Positions 1 to 8,799 are shown, counted from the first letter of the stretch. The stretch is 64,000 nucleotides of DNA from Marinomonas atlantica (GCF_001639725.1 NZ_LTAW01000008.1:1-64000), one strand, 5' to 3'. Numbers and translations are program-made. Notes: generated by a model not told the origin, from the sequence alone.

Positions 1-1172
1 TCATTCATGATGGTTCGCATCGCAGTAAGCGTTTCCATACTGTCAGGGAACTCACCACCTTTTGGGTTAAATATATCTAAATAGAAGGTTTCATCCGACT
101 CAGCTGCGGTATCTCCAAGCACTTCAACAGCAATTAGCGCATAACGCTCATCATCATAAATGTTCAAGGTACCGGATACTGCCAAATAATCCTCTCCTGC
201 TTTGGCCGAGCCATCACGGCTTGTATACTGCACACTTAAAATATCACTCGCTAGCCCGCGATCACCATTAAACGACACCATAAAAAATGCATAGCTAGTA
301 GCACTATTACCTTCAGTGATCTCTAATTTCACTTCATCAGGCGTCGTTGGGGCATCGATATATTGCTCTCGGATAGACTGATCAATCCAACGTTGGTAAT
401 GACTGACTCGTTGCCAAGCAGCAAACTCACCAAAGCTGCTGTTTTGTAGCGCGTCCACATCCGTGTTAGCCCACCATGTGGAGATAGACGCGACATAACT
501 TGCCAAACCTGCCACAGCATCCCCAATAAAAGCAGGTCCACCGCTGTCACCCGGAGCAATTAAGCCCTCATCGATCCCCACGCCTTGATTGTTCACACCT
601 AGCATCTGACCAAAGGCATCGTTGGCAGCACTGCCGTTATCAAAGTCAGCTAATAATTGTGTGCCTGATGCTGGTGTCCAAGAGATCGAGTTTCCCAACC
701 CCGCTTTTAATGTATCGCCCGTGACATCAAAGCTATTCTGCACCACTAATCGATGCGTTTCTGAGCCGTCACTCCGTGTAGAGGTGTTCCCTGAACCATG
801 TTGACCATACCCCACAGCACGAAAGCTTTGGCCTACTTCATCCGTGTCTCGATATAACTGATAACGCTCAGCCCCTTCTGGTGCAGAGCTTAACCAGAGA
901 ATAGCCACATCATTATTGGCCATCGAAGTATCGGCATTCGGATGAACGACAATCGTTGAGCTTGAGCCTCGTTGCACCACACCATTTATCAGAAAGCTTA
1001 CCTGTGCAGACGTTACCCCTTCCAATAAATGTGCAGCAGTCAAAACCGCTCGACCGTCATACAGCAGCACACCCGTGCCAACCGAGCCATTGGCTGAAAT
1101 ACGCACGACACCATCGTAGCCATTGTTAGACGTACTGTATCGAGAAGCAGAGCTGGACAGAGTGGTGATCAT
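1..1172 (-). CDS. Secreted trypsin-like serine protease with Calx-beta domain (3' end beyond window)
   Basis: The reading frame opens with ATG at 1172 and is still open at base 1, so the C-terminus is missing. The S1 (chymotrypsin-fold) catalytic triad is visible: LTAAH with His near residue 48, NNDVAIL with Asp near 88, and APGDSGGP with the nucleophilic Ser near 210. After the protease domain, from about residue 300, a Calx-beta repeat is recognisable (SVQYTSRDGSAKAGEDY, then a DETF segment). There is no N-terminal signal peptide. With a Calx-beta domain present, this suggests type I secretion through an RTX/C-terminal signal located outside the window; that is inference. The likely role is an extracellular protease. 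An AGGT-like ribosome binding site lies about 9 bases before the ATG. Confidence 0.85.
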   Translation of the reverse strand, partial: MITTLSSSASRYSTSNNGYDGVVRISANGSVGTGVLLYDGRAVLTAAHLLEGVTSAQVSFLINGVVQRGSSSTIVVHPNADTSMANNDVAILWLSSAPEGAERYQLYRDTDEVGQSFRAVGYGQHGSGNTSTRSDGSETHRLVVQNSFDVTGDTLKAGLGNSISWTPASGTQLLADFDNGSAANDAFGQMLGVNNQGVGIDEGLIAPGDSGGPAFIGDAVAGLASYVASISTWWANTDVDALQNSSFGEFAAWQRVSHYQRWIDQSIREQYIDAPTTPDEVKLEITEGNSATSYAFFMVSFNGDRGLASDILSVQYTSRDGSAKAGEDYLAVSGTLNIYDDERYALIAVEVLGDTAAESDETFYLDIFNPKGGEFPDSMETLTAMRTIMN

Positions 1173-1479
1173 TAATACAACCTAAATATCAATTTTCGTC
1201 ATTCTATCGTGTTCTTTTTAGCATTTCACGGCTAATAACCATAGAAAAGAAAACCCATTCAGGCCAAATACAGCACCAAAGATACGACAAATATCGATCA
1301 TTATTAATCGTAGATAGATGGATAGATGCCCTGCTACACACATAGAATAGCAACCCAAACAGCACACGTATTTTCGTCCAATGTTGATTGACAAAAACAG
1401 AGGTACATCGATACCACTCAACAGCAACATATGTTTTTTGAGTACAGTAATAACTATTACTTTTAGATACAGGCAAATT
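1173..1479. other. Intergenic gap without a convincing gene
   Basis: This 307-base AT-rich gap lies between the start of the protease gene and the stop of the DUF2235 gene, both on the minus strand. Two overlapping minus-strand reading frames cross it, but they have no initiation signal, no family resemblance and partly overlap the DUF2235 gene. It probably holds the protease promoter. I see no clear terminator or repeat. Confidence 0.5.
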
Positions 1480-2508
1480 CTAAAACACCCACCCCAAAGC
1501 AGGCCGAACAACTTGTGCACAAGGCTGGTAATTTGAATGTAACTGCATTCGTTGAAAAACACTTCTATGCCATAGAGGGGCGCTGTTTGAACAGGGTTGG
1601 TTGTTGCGCCATACATGACAATATCGAGGAGCTAAGGTGGCGCTGGCAAAAGCAAGTGGACGCTGCTGTGTATGGATCTCCCCACCTACTGTTGGCGCTA
1701 GCTCTAATAACTTGGACCAATGAGCATGGCTAAGATTTGGTTGATTAAATAACGGCAACTCTTCTATATTGAAATACAATCTGCGTTGTTTGATCTCCAA
1801 AGCTCGATGAAGCCATTGAGACATCACTGAAAAGCTCAAATCTGCTAAGCCATCTTTTCGGTAACCACCGCCAACATCGCTGTGTACGCCAGGTAGCCAG
1901 ACCTCTTCAACCCGCTGATCGTCATTCATTAAGGTCGGTCTAAAAGCCAGCCGTTGCTCATCTAATGCCAGTAAGTGTAATGCTTTGGTGACACAACACG
2001 GTAAATAACCGCCCTCTTCAAATACTACATCATTGGTCGGTCGCTGTAGTCGATCTAAGTTTGGCCAACCAATAGACGCCACAGTATCCATAACGGCTTC
2101 AATGACGATGGGCCGTTTTAGGTAGGGGTTGATTAACGCGGCAAAACGACGAGCCAACGCCGCGCCTCGGCTAAAGCCAATCAAAATAATACGCTCGATG
2201 TTTGCATGAAAGTGACACTGAAAGTCGTACAATGCCCGCCGTAAAATCTGAGCCACATCAGCACTCTCAAAGGCAAAGCTCGCATTTAGCCAACGCTCTA
2301 ATAAGCTGCCATAGGTACCAATGCCTGAATAATAAAAGGATCGATGCGGTGAAGGTACTTGCAAGCGACCATCTGTATCCTCTAACCCTCCCCCCAGCAA
2401 TAAATGGGACTTTAAAACGTTAGAAATGCTTTCATCTTTAAATGTGGGCGCGTAGGCATCTGCTGGCTCATTGGTTGTACCATCGAAGTGAAAAAACAGT
2501 ATCGACAT
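1480..2508 (-). CDS. DUF2235-family alpha/beta hydrolase (phospholipase-like)
   Basis: The 342-residue protein has the DUF2235 layout: an N-terminal HFDGTTNE segment (residues 7-14), the nucleophile elbow GFSRGAA at 111-117 with Ser113, and the signature GVHSDVGGGY around 207-216 carrying Asp/His candidates for the catalytic triad. This family includes the Tle1-type type VI phospholipase effectors and stand-alone intracellular hydrolases. No VgrG, PAAR, immunity protein or type VI gene is nearby, so an effector role is unsupported here. There is no signal peptide, so the protein is probably cytoplasmic unless exported by an unlinked system. The gene is divergent from the acyltransferase at 2743, with about 230 bases between them. 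Substrate unknown. Confidence 0.8.
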   Translation of the reverse strand: MSILFFHFDGTTNEPADAYAPTFKDESISNVLKSHLLLGGGLEDTDGRLQVPSPHRSFYYSGIGTYGSLLERWLNASFAFESADVAQILRRALYDFQCHFHANIERIILIGFSRGAALARRFAALINPYLKRPIVIEAVMDTVASIGWPNLDRLQRPTNDVVFEEGGYLPCCVTKALHLLALDEQRLAFRPTLMNDDQRVEEVWLPGVHSDVGGGYRKDGLADLSFSVMSQWLHRALEIKQRRLYFNIEELPLFNQPNLSHAHWSKLLELAPTVGGEIHTQQRPLAFASATLAPRYCHVWRNNQPCSNSAPLWHRSVFQRMQLHSNYQPCAQVVRPALGWVF

Positions 2509-2742
2509 ATGATCTCCCTATCTTGATTCACCATCCTAGTGATTCGATCAGGATAACGAATCAAACAAAAAAAATGCACAATACCCCTATTAAAAATAAG
2601 GTTTCTGACGTTTTTTTGCTCTACAGCAACGTTTTAAAAGTACAATTGGCAGCGTTTTCAGCTTGTTTATCAAACAGCTGCCTCGTAACATATTGCATCC
2701 TATCAATGCCACTGACTAAGCCCATGCAGACTGGAGTTATTA

Positions 2743-3876
2743 ATGGATAATCAACGCTTTTATCAGCGTTACGTTGGCGAGTTTACGGACAGCACCAACA
2801 ACAATTTCAACTTGATTCGCTTGCTGTGTGCGTGGGGCGTTTTGGTGTATCACAGCGTGCCGTTAGCCGAGCACACATATGCCTTCAATGATTTTATTTA
2901 CCAGTATGTGGGAACGTCCATGGGCGAATTCTGCGTCATGGTGTTTTTCTCGATCAGCGGATTCTTGATCTACCGCAGTATGTGTAACAGCAGCAGCTTG
3001 ATGTCGTACATCATCGCTCGGACACTGAGGCTGCTCCCAGCACTCGTGGTCGTGATGATATTGACGGTACTCATTATTGGCCCTTTGACAACCTCTTTAA
3101 GTGTTGGTGAATACCTCAGCCACCCTGAAACGTGGTCTTATTTTGGCAACATTAATCTGCTGACAAGCGGCACCCAATATACATTACCTGGTGTGTTCAC
3201 AGACAACCCATACCCAAATGCGGTAAACGGATCACTGTGGACACTCCCTCTTGAAACACGACTGTACGTCGCCACTATTGTGTTTTTTTACGGTGCTTGG
3301 TTAATCAGCCGCGTTTTGAAAGACAAAATGCGCGTTGCAGAACCGCTCATTTTAATCGCCATTGCTGTCTGGACCTTTGCGTTATTGCAAGACTACGCCA
3401 CGACAGGCGAACGTCACACGTTATTCAAAGCATTATTTAACTGCTGTTTCTTTATCGGTGGTGCAATGTACGCTTATCGAGCGCGTATTCCATTAAACGC
3501 AAGCTGGGCATTGGTACTGGTACTGGGCATTGAGTTTTTACGGGAGACAAGCATCTACCCACTGTATGGAACCCTGACCATTGTCTACACCGTACTGGTC
3601 CTTGCCTACTTGCCAAAAGGCAAAATTTTGGCGTTTAACAAGCTAGGCGACTACTCCTACGGCATGTATATCTACGCTTTCCCTGTACAGCAATGTCTCT
3701 CTTATTGGACAGACGTGGGCTTTCTTGGAATGGTGTTTTGGGCAACGCTTATCACTTTATTCTGCTCGGTGCTCTCTTGGCATTTTGTTGAATCCCCTAT
3801 GCTGGGCTACAAAAAATCGCTTATGAAACGGCTGTCATGGCGCAATAAAACAGCCACCACGCAACCCAGCTCATAA
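2743..3876 (+). CDS. Acyltransferase family 3 (OafA/YrhL-like) membrane protein
   Basis: The 377-residue polytopic inner-membrane protein has about ten hydrophobic helices. It carries the family's N-terminal signature FNLIRLLCAWGVLVYHS, in which the H of VYHS is the predicted catalytic histidine, followed by FFSISGFLIYRS. Acyltransferase-3 proteins O-acylate glycans such as O-antigen, exopolysaccharide or peptidoglycan, using a cytoplasmic acyl donor. Here it is a single gene with its own ribosome binding site (GGAG, 8 bases before ATG) and a hairpin terminator immediately downstream. A role in modifying the glycan exported by the Wzm/Wzt-like pair at 10-13 kb is possible but only inferred from proximity. 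Confidence 0.88.
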   Translation: MDNQRFYQRYVGEFTDSTNNNFNLIRLLCAWGVLVYHSVPLAEHTYAFNDFIYQYVGTSMGEFCVMVFFSISGFLIYRSMCNSSSLMSYIIARTLRLLPALVVVMILTVLIIGPLTTSLSVGEYLSHPETWSYFGNINLLTSGTQYTLPGVFTDNPYPNAVNGSLWTLPLETRLYVATIVFFYGAWLISRVLKDKMRVAEPLILIAIAVWTFALLQDYATTGERHTLFKALFNCCFFIGGAMYAYRARIPLNASWALVLVLGIEFLRETSIYPLYGTLTIVYTVLVLAYLPKGKILAFNKLGDYSYGMYIYAFPVQQCLSYWTDVGFLGMVFWATLITLFCSVLSWHFVESPMLGYKKSLMKRLSWRNKTATTQPSS

Positions 3877-3904
3877 TAAAACATCGCAGCCAAACCCTAG
3901 CATC

Positions 3905-3933
3905 AAAAAAGCTCACTTATAGTGAGCTTTTTT
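3905..3933. terminator. Bidirectional rho-independent terminator
   Basis: A perfect 7-bp stem (GCTCACT/AGTGAGC) with a 3-base loop is flanked by A6 on the left and T6 on the right, so it can work in both directions. It lies between the convergent acyltransferase and DUF6447 genes. Confidence 0.85.
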
Positions 3934-3983
3934 CTGCGCCGCTCGCAAATCATAGCCAGTGGCGCTCTTGAATTATTCCCAGA

Positions 3984-4379
3984 CTAAGCCGCGTCTAATT
4001 GCGTTTTCAAAGAGGCTGCATAAGCGTTACGCGCTGTTTGCGTAATCGCGATGTCTGACTGTGCCGCCGTGATTTTTTGCTCTGTCAGTTGTAGCGAGGC
4101 TAATTGGCCTTTTGCTTCTTCAGAGAAATCTTCCAATGCGTACTTCTTTTCATCAACGGTAATCACGTCTTTCTTTTTATTTGGGTGCGCCACTTTCTCT
4201 GGCAATACTGATACAAGACCTTGAATGTATGCATTGCGAGCCGTTTGAAAGATAGCCACATCCGCCTGAAGTGAAGCCAGCTTTTGATCCACACTGTTTA
4301 GTGAAGCGATCTCAGATTTCGCCGCATCGCTCAATGCATCCACATCGTACTCTTTGCCATCAATCGTGATGTTGGCCAT
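3984..4379 (-). CDS. DUF6447-like protein with internal duplication
   Basis: This small soluble protein of 131 residues is built from two copies of one unit. Residues 1-55 start ITIDGKEYDVDALSDAAK and end IFQTARNAY; residues 70-127 start ITVDEKKYALEDFSEEAK and end ITQTARNAY. The order of conserved elements (short beta hairpin, LSD/FSE-EAK helix, L-x-QK helix, QTARNAY) is the same in both halves, showing a tandem duplication of a domain I associate with DUF6447. No function is known to me. There is no signal peptide or membrane segment. A GGGAGATTCC-type ribosome binding site precedes the ATG. It is monocistronic and convergent with the acyltransferase gene. Confidence 0.7.
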   Translation of the reverse strand: MANITIDGKEYDVDALSDAAKSEIASLNSVDQKLASLQADVAIFQTARNAYIQGLVSVLPEKVAHPNKKKDVITVDEKKYALEDFSEEAKGQLASLQLTEQKITAAQSDIAITQTARNAYAASLKTQLDAA

Positions 4380-4472
4380 AAAGGAATCTCCCTCGTCTTG
4401 GTGATAACAGATAAAGCGCCCATTCTAACAGCTGTACCACGCTTGAACCAGCGAGGAGAAAAACAACCCATC

Positions 4473-4540
4473 TTGGTCGGGGTAAGATCCCCTCATGTCA
4501 TCAACAGCCACCCTTGTAGGAGAGCCGAACCAGCCTGACC
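4473..4540. repeat. REP-like palindromic pair next to the RAYT transposase gene
   Basis: Two elements of the REP-like family occur here: GGTCGGGGTAAGATCCCCTC (about 4476-4495) and, at 4515-4540, the reverse complement of the GGTCAGGCTGG...CTCCTAC form. Both can fold into short hairpins. Related copies lie at 10.04-10.14, 13.24-13.38 and 16.78-16.91 kb. The pair sits directly downstream of the RAYT-type gene, as expected for its cognate repeats. Confidence 0.6.
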
Positions 4541-4588
4541 TGTCTTTGAAACACTTTGGCCTACACTTTATCTGACTGAAAGACTTAG

Positions 4589-5563
4589 TTAAGCAAACAA
4601 CTCTTTGCTTTTAGACAACCCTGCACGTCGTTTCTTCCCATGAGCTTGTGCATAGCACGTCAGCAAATGCTCACCACCTACGGCACAGTAAGTATGCTGC
4701 TCAAACTCATTGGCGATTGTTAGCCAATTTTCTGATGCTATATTCAAACGCTGTAAGACGGGCAAAAAAGACAGATCAATCGAGCCGCGCTTGCCATGTC
4801 GCACTGCTCGTCCAGTAAGATCGACCAAGTTCAGATAATCTTGCAAGACAAAACAAAGACCCGATGGTTGATCTTCTCTGGGATTGCCTACAAAAGGCAT
4901 TAAATAACTAGGCTGTTGACCATTTCTCGCAGCGTTGATCCGCTGTCTAATGCTGGTGTGGCCTGATGCTTCTGGTGTTTCCGCCATACAGGCTCTCACT
5001 GGATTTAAGTCAACGTAGGCCATACAAGCAGCCAAAGCGGCTTCATCCAACAAAGCTTGTGATTTAAAACGTCCTTCCCAGAAGCGACCTGTGCAGCCAT
5101 CTTCATGGTTTGCTCGGCGTGCAATAGGCTCATTTAACTCCCGCATGTACCAGCTAATATCTTGCAGGCGAGCACGATACTCTGCGACAGTTGCATCCAA
5201 TAGAGGTTGTAAATACTCCGCCACGAATCCCTGCTTAATAAACTGCTGCGTCACCAGCGTACCTTTATGCAGCTGATGCCAACGCTCGATCACCTCGCGT
5301 TCACTCCAGTACTGTGCTTTCTCTGTATTTATATGCAGCACAACATGGGTATGATTGCTCATGACTGCATAAGCACACAGATCAATAGCAAACACCTGAG
5401 CAAGAAAAATTAACCGCTCTTCTACCCAATATCGGCGATGTTCGTAGCTTTTTCCTGACTGTTTGTCTTCACCACACAAAAAAGCACGGCGCACACAACG
5501 GGAGACACAGTGATAATAAGGGGTATCAGCAAGGCTAATTTGCTGTTTTCGAGCTTGGGGCAT
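4589..5563 (-). CDS. REP-associated tyrosine transposase (RAYT, Y1/IS200-like)
   Basis: This is a 324-residue HUH single-strand nuclease of the Y1 transposase superfamily. Hallmarks are MSNHTHVVLH (the HUH metal-binding pair), the helix SWYMRELNEPIARRAN with the likely catalytic tyrosine, GRFWEGRFKSQ, and AYVDLNPVRA, all typical of REP-associated transposases. The reading frame can be extended upstream to 5614. I chose the ATG at 5563 because a strong GGAGG lies about 8 bases before it and MPQARK is the usual family N-terminus. RAYTs are normally domesticated single-copy genes that process REP hairpins rather than jump as insertion sequences; REP-like elements do flank this gene. A 49-base tandem repeat lies just upstream of the start. 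Confidence 0.88.
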   Translation of the reverse strand: MPQARKQQISLADTPYYHCVSRCVRRAFLCGEDKQSGKSYEHRRYWVEERLIFLAQVFAIDLCAYAVMSNHTHVVLHINTEKAQYWSEREVIERWHQLHKGTLVTQQFIKQGFVAEYLQPLLDATVAEYRARLQDISWYMRELNEPIARRANHEDGCTGRFWEGRFKSQALLDEAALAACMAYVDLNPVRACMAETPEASGHTSIRQRINAARNGQQPSYLMPFVGNPREDQPSGLCFVLQDYLNLVDLTGRAVRHGKRGSIDLSFLPVLQRLNIASENWLTIANEFEQHTYCAVGGEHLLTCYAQAHGKKRRAGLSKSKELFA

Positions 5564-5603
5564 TGGGAGTTCCTCCATCCATGAAAGATACTGTTTAAGT
5601 ATA

Positions 5604-5700
5604 CAGTTGATCAAAGAGGAGTCAAATTAGAGTGGGTGTCTTTACTATTTTCCAGTTGATCAAAGAGGAGTCAAATTAGAGTGGGTGTCTTTACTATTTT
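5604..5700. repeat. 49-base direct tandem repeat, two copies, upstream of RAYT gene
   Basis: A 48-base unit beginning CAGTTGATCAAAGAGG and ending TGTCTTTACTATTTT occurs at 5604-5651 and again at 5653-5700 without a mismatch, giving a 49-base period. The first copy overlaps the possible upstream extension of the RAYT frame. It could be the left end of the RAYT element, duplicated. The short motif GGGGTCAG at 5779-5786, of a kind often seen near such genes, lies on the S-layer side. Confidence 0.9.
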
Positions 5701-5708
5701 TATTCGTT

Positions 5709-5748
5709 AAAAAGGCCTGAGTCCGATAGCGTATCGAAATCAGGCCTT
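5709..5748 (-). terminator. Terminator of the S-layer gene
   Basis: On the minus strand a 9-bp stem (AAGGCCTGA/TCAGGCCTT), with an additional inner CGATA/TATCG stem, is followed by a run of T. It starts about 70 bases after the stop codon of the RTX/S-layer gene at 5819 and precedes the RAYT region. Confidence 0.8.
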
Positions 5749-5818
5749 GAAAGCCGCTTGAACAGATTCCAACTTTATGGGGTCAGTTCACAAAACGGGG
5801 CTTATAAACTAAAACTTA

Positions 5819-8599
5819 TTAAGCAATAGTTAGAACATCATTAGAGATAGTTGCAGTAGAAAGATCTACTAGACCAGTGATCTCTACAACAGTATCAGTA
5901 CCGTTTGTGAAACCACCAGTACCATCAGCGCTACCTACAACGTAAGTGTTACCGTTGAACTGGAACCAAGCTGCAGTATCTGCAGTACCCGCAGCTGCAT
6001 CCAAGTAGTCTTGGAATACAGCATTCGCACCAGCAGTAACTGCTGTAGTAGTAAATGCATTACCTAGACCACCAGCTAGAGTGATCATGTCATTTGCAGA
6101 CAAATCAGTAATTGTTGCGTAAACAGTACCTGAAGTAGAAACACCAACTTGGAAGTCATCGTTACCCGCACCACCAGTCAGAGTATCTTGGCCTTTGTTA
6201 GACACAAGAATATCATTTCCGTCACCACCGTTAAGTGTGTCGTTACCAGCTGCACCAGTCAGAGTATCGTTACCAGCACCACCGTTAAGAGTATCGCCTT
6301 TAGTTGAAGCAGCGTCCGAAGTTAATGTGTCATTACCTTCACCACCAGTCATTGTTACTGATGACGTTACGTTATCAGAAACAAAAGTAACAGCTAGATT
6401 TGCCGCAGTATCAGCAGCAGTATCAGCTTTCACAGCAGATGCATCGAAAGATGTAATTGCAGTGTTACCAGTGTTAGTTAGGTTAAGACCGTTGTTACCA
6501 GACACGACAATAGTTGTTGCTGAAGTAGACACTAGTGTAGCTGTGTGGATAGCCGCAGCTACTGGAGCAGTTGAAGTTTCACCGTCCTGAGTAGAAATGT
6601 TAACAGTCTCTACGTTTGCGATAGTGATACTATCTGCAACAATCACACCAGTTGTAGTACCAGTGTTCAGATGTAGATTGAATACATCTGAATCATTAGT
6701 AGCAGAGCCTGATACGTTGATTGTCACACCATCTTCGGCAGCAGCGTTGTCACCAGTTAGCTCGAAAGTACCACCAGTCACTACGTTGTTTAGAGTCAGT
6801 GCGTCACCACCATCGTTACCAGTAATACCAGCAGATACGATGTAGTTGATGTTATCTAAATTAGCTAGGTTGATAACTTCTACATTACTGTCAGCAGCAA
6901 CAGCACCAAGAGATAGTTTCTCGAAATTAGAAACACTATCTTTGAATGTAGTAGAAGCTGTTGCAGTTTCCGCATTTACTACTGACATTGCTAGAGTATC
7001 AGTACCGTCACCGCCCTCTAGTGAACCGCCGGTACCTAAAGCAGCAACGGTTACGTTTACAGTGTCATCACCTGCACCTAGAGTTTGTGCTTTAGTAGTT
7101 GCTGCAACAGTAATTTCATCTGCGCCTGCACCACCCAAGAACTGATCTGCATTATCAAGCGCTGCAGTCATAGTAACACCGCCAGTAGAACCAGTAGCAT
7201 CAACAGTAGTAAGTGCTGTGTAAGTACCAGCAGTCAATACCGTTTTGCCAGAACCGTTAATATCTAGTGTTGTTACTGCTGCAACATCAAGACCGTCAAC
7301 TGTGAAAGTTTTAGTCGAGTTTTGGTTGATTGTAGCAGTTGTAGCAGCTGAGAAATCAAGATCATCAACAGTAACTGCACTAGTACCAGTTACGTTTACT
7401 GTCGCACTAGTTGCTGTTGCAGCAAGAATGTCTGCGGCACCGATAACAACGTTATTTAGACCCAACGTCAAAGCTTGAGTTGTATCTGTTGAAATGTCAT
7501 CAGCGTCGTCATCGTTTTCAGTGCCAGTAATATTAGTTAATGACAAAGAAGTAAGTGCTGTAGAGTTAACTGCTTTAGCATTATCACCTGCACTGTTACC
7601 TGCACCAGTGATGCTAACAGATGTCAATGTTTTAGTTGTAGCGTTATCAGTAATGTCTACAGACTCAGAAGTGCCAGTTAGAGCGACAGAAGTAACGTTA
7701 CCACTTGTATCGATATCAGCATCAGTACCGACTTTAGCAGTGATTTTCTGAACAGCCGAGTTTGATGAAACATCTGCAGCAACGGCTGCATCAGAAACGA
7801 TATTAACATTTTCAATGTTTGTGAATGCAGAAGAAACTAGCGCAGTACCACCAACAGTTGTGTAGTTAAGTGTATCAGTACCAGCACCGCCATCGATAGA
7901 ATCGATTGCTGTCAAAGTTTCGACTTCAGCAACACCGGTTGCAGGGTTTACTGCAACGTTAGCATTGAATGTATCGTTACCTGATGTACCAGTGAAAGAA
8001 ACACCTGAGTTTGCTGCTGTTGTCAGAGTGAAAGTTTGGCCGCTCGTACCAACACCATCTAGATCACCAGAATCAATTGCAGACTTCTTAGTCGTTACAG
8101 ATGCGTCGTCAGATGTCACACCCGTTAGAGCCGCTTGCATTTGAGAAAGCGTTAGGCCAGTGAAGTTGCCTTGTGTACCAAAGTACTCTGCTACTTCAAC
8201 TTTGTTGCTTAGTTGAGCAACGGCTGCACCGTATTTAGTGTCAGTTTCTGGCACAGATTGTAGAGCAGAAACTGCTTCTAGGATCACTGTGTCACGAGAT
8301 GCACCAGCGTTTAGACGAGCTTCGATGAATGCTACTGCTTCAGCTGTTGTTTCCGCTGTTACATTGCTACCTAGTAGGTTGCCGATGAACTTAGTTGCGA
8401 ACTCGTTTGCAGTCAATGCGCGAGAGTAGATGCCAGTGAATTCAGTAGAGTTAACTAGGTTAGCTGCGTACATTTGAATCGTGTTACCAGCGTCGATGCC
8501 GTTTGCTAGTTCATCTAGAACGTCAGAACCTGGTGCTGCGTCGAACATTGCTACCAAAAGTTGTAGTAGCTCAGTACGTTGTGTTTGACTAATAGCCAT
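5819..8599 (-). CDS. RsaA-like S-layer protein with RTX calcium-binding repeats
   Basis: The 926-residue acidic protein is rich in Thr, Ala, Val, Asn and Asp and has no cysteine in the parts I checked. The N-terminal ~160 residues are helical and DUF4214-like. A long beta-rich region follows, then RTX nonapeptides (GGEGNDTL, GGAGNDTL, GGDGNDIL, GGAGNDDF; about residues 752-818), then a C-terminal tail ending LVDLSTATISNDVLTIA. From memory, GLNLTNTGNTAITSFDASAV, FQFNGNTYVV and the tail closely match Caulobacter RsaA, whose C-terminus is its type I secretion signal. I infer a calcium-dependent S-layer protein exported by type I secretion; the exporter is not in this window. The ATG at 8599 has AAGGAG 9 bases upstream; the frame extends 7 codons further, without support. 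A CRP-type site lies about 280 bases upstream. Confidence 0.8.
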   Translation of the reverse strand: MAISQTQRTELLQLLVAMFDAAPGSDVLDELANGIDAGNTIQMYAANLVNSTEFTGIYSRALTANEFATKFIGNLLGSNVTAETTAEAVAFIEARLNAGASRDTVILEAVSALQSVPETDTKYGAAVAQLSNKVEVAEYFGTQGNFTGLTLSQMQAALTGVTSDDASVTTKKSAIDSGDLDGVGTSGQTFTLTTAANSGVSFTGTSGNDTFNANVAVNPATGVAEVETLTAIDSIDGGAGTDTLNYTTVGGTALVSSAFTNIENVNIVSDAAVAADVSSNSAVQKITAKVGTDADIDTSGNVTSVALTGTSESVDITDNATTKTLTSVSITGAGNSAGDNAKAVNSTALTSLSLTNITGTENDDDADDISTDTTQALTLGLNNVVIGAADILAATATSATVNVTGTSAVTVDDLDFSAATTATINQNSTKTFTVDGLDVAAVTTLDINGSGKTVLTAGTYTALTTVDATGSTGGVTMTAALDNADQFLGGAGADEITVAATTKAQTLGAGDDTVNVTVAALGTGGSLEGGDGTDTLAMSVVNAETATASTTFKDSVSNFEKLSLGAVAADSNVEVINLANLDNINYIVSAGITGNDGGDALTLNNVVTGGTFELTGDNAAAEDGVTINVSGSATNDSDVFNLHLNTGTTTGVIVADSITIANVETVNISTQDGETSTAPVAAAIHTATLVSTSATTIVVSGNNGLNLTNTGNTAITSFDASAVKADTAADTAANLAVTFVSDNVTSSVTMTGGEGNDTLTSDAASTKGDTLNGGAGNDTLTGAAGNDTLNGGDGNDILVSNKGQDTLTGGAGNDDFQVGVSTSGTVYATITDLSANDMITLAGGLGNAFTTTAVTAGANAVFQDYLDAAAGTADTAAWFQFNGNTYVVGSADGTGGFTNGTDTVVEITGLVDLSTATISNDVLTIA

Positions 8600-8799
8600 T
8601 TTTAAAAACTCCTTGATCAAAGGTTATTTACTAATCTTCATGCTTGACGCCCATATCCTAGGCAGCCTTACGTGAATCAGTATTAGTGTAACTTGCGCTG
8701 GTGCGCGAGTTTCAGTTGCAAGCGCCGAACTGCGGCCAGTGTTGTCACTGATATCATGCCGCTTTGTTGTGACACTTCTGTGACGACCACTCTAAATCA

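Noticed and set aside
1204-1616. Two overlapping minus-strand frames in and beside the gap after the DUF2235 gene
   Set aside because: They overlap the end of the real gene in another frame, look like random hydrophobic/cysteine-rich translation and have no initiation signal.
4589-5563. Active IS200/IS605 element
   Set aside because: The protein is of the longer RAYT type, with REP-like hairpins rather than IS200 ends, no TnpB and no target-site signs.
5604-5700. CRISPR array
   Set aside because: Only two adjacent copies with a one-base gap and no spacers; it is a tandem duplication.
6195-7751. Several plus-strand open frames antisense to the S-layer gene
   Set aside because: They arise from the biased Thr/Ala/Val codons of the RTX gene, give Ser/Val/Ala-rich low-complexity products, and lack ribosome binding sites and family resemblance.
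8751-8785. TGTGAC...CTGTGAC near the S-layer promoter as a second CRP site
   Set aside because: The half-sites are direct rather than inverted repeats and the spacing is wrong.
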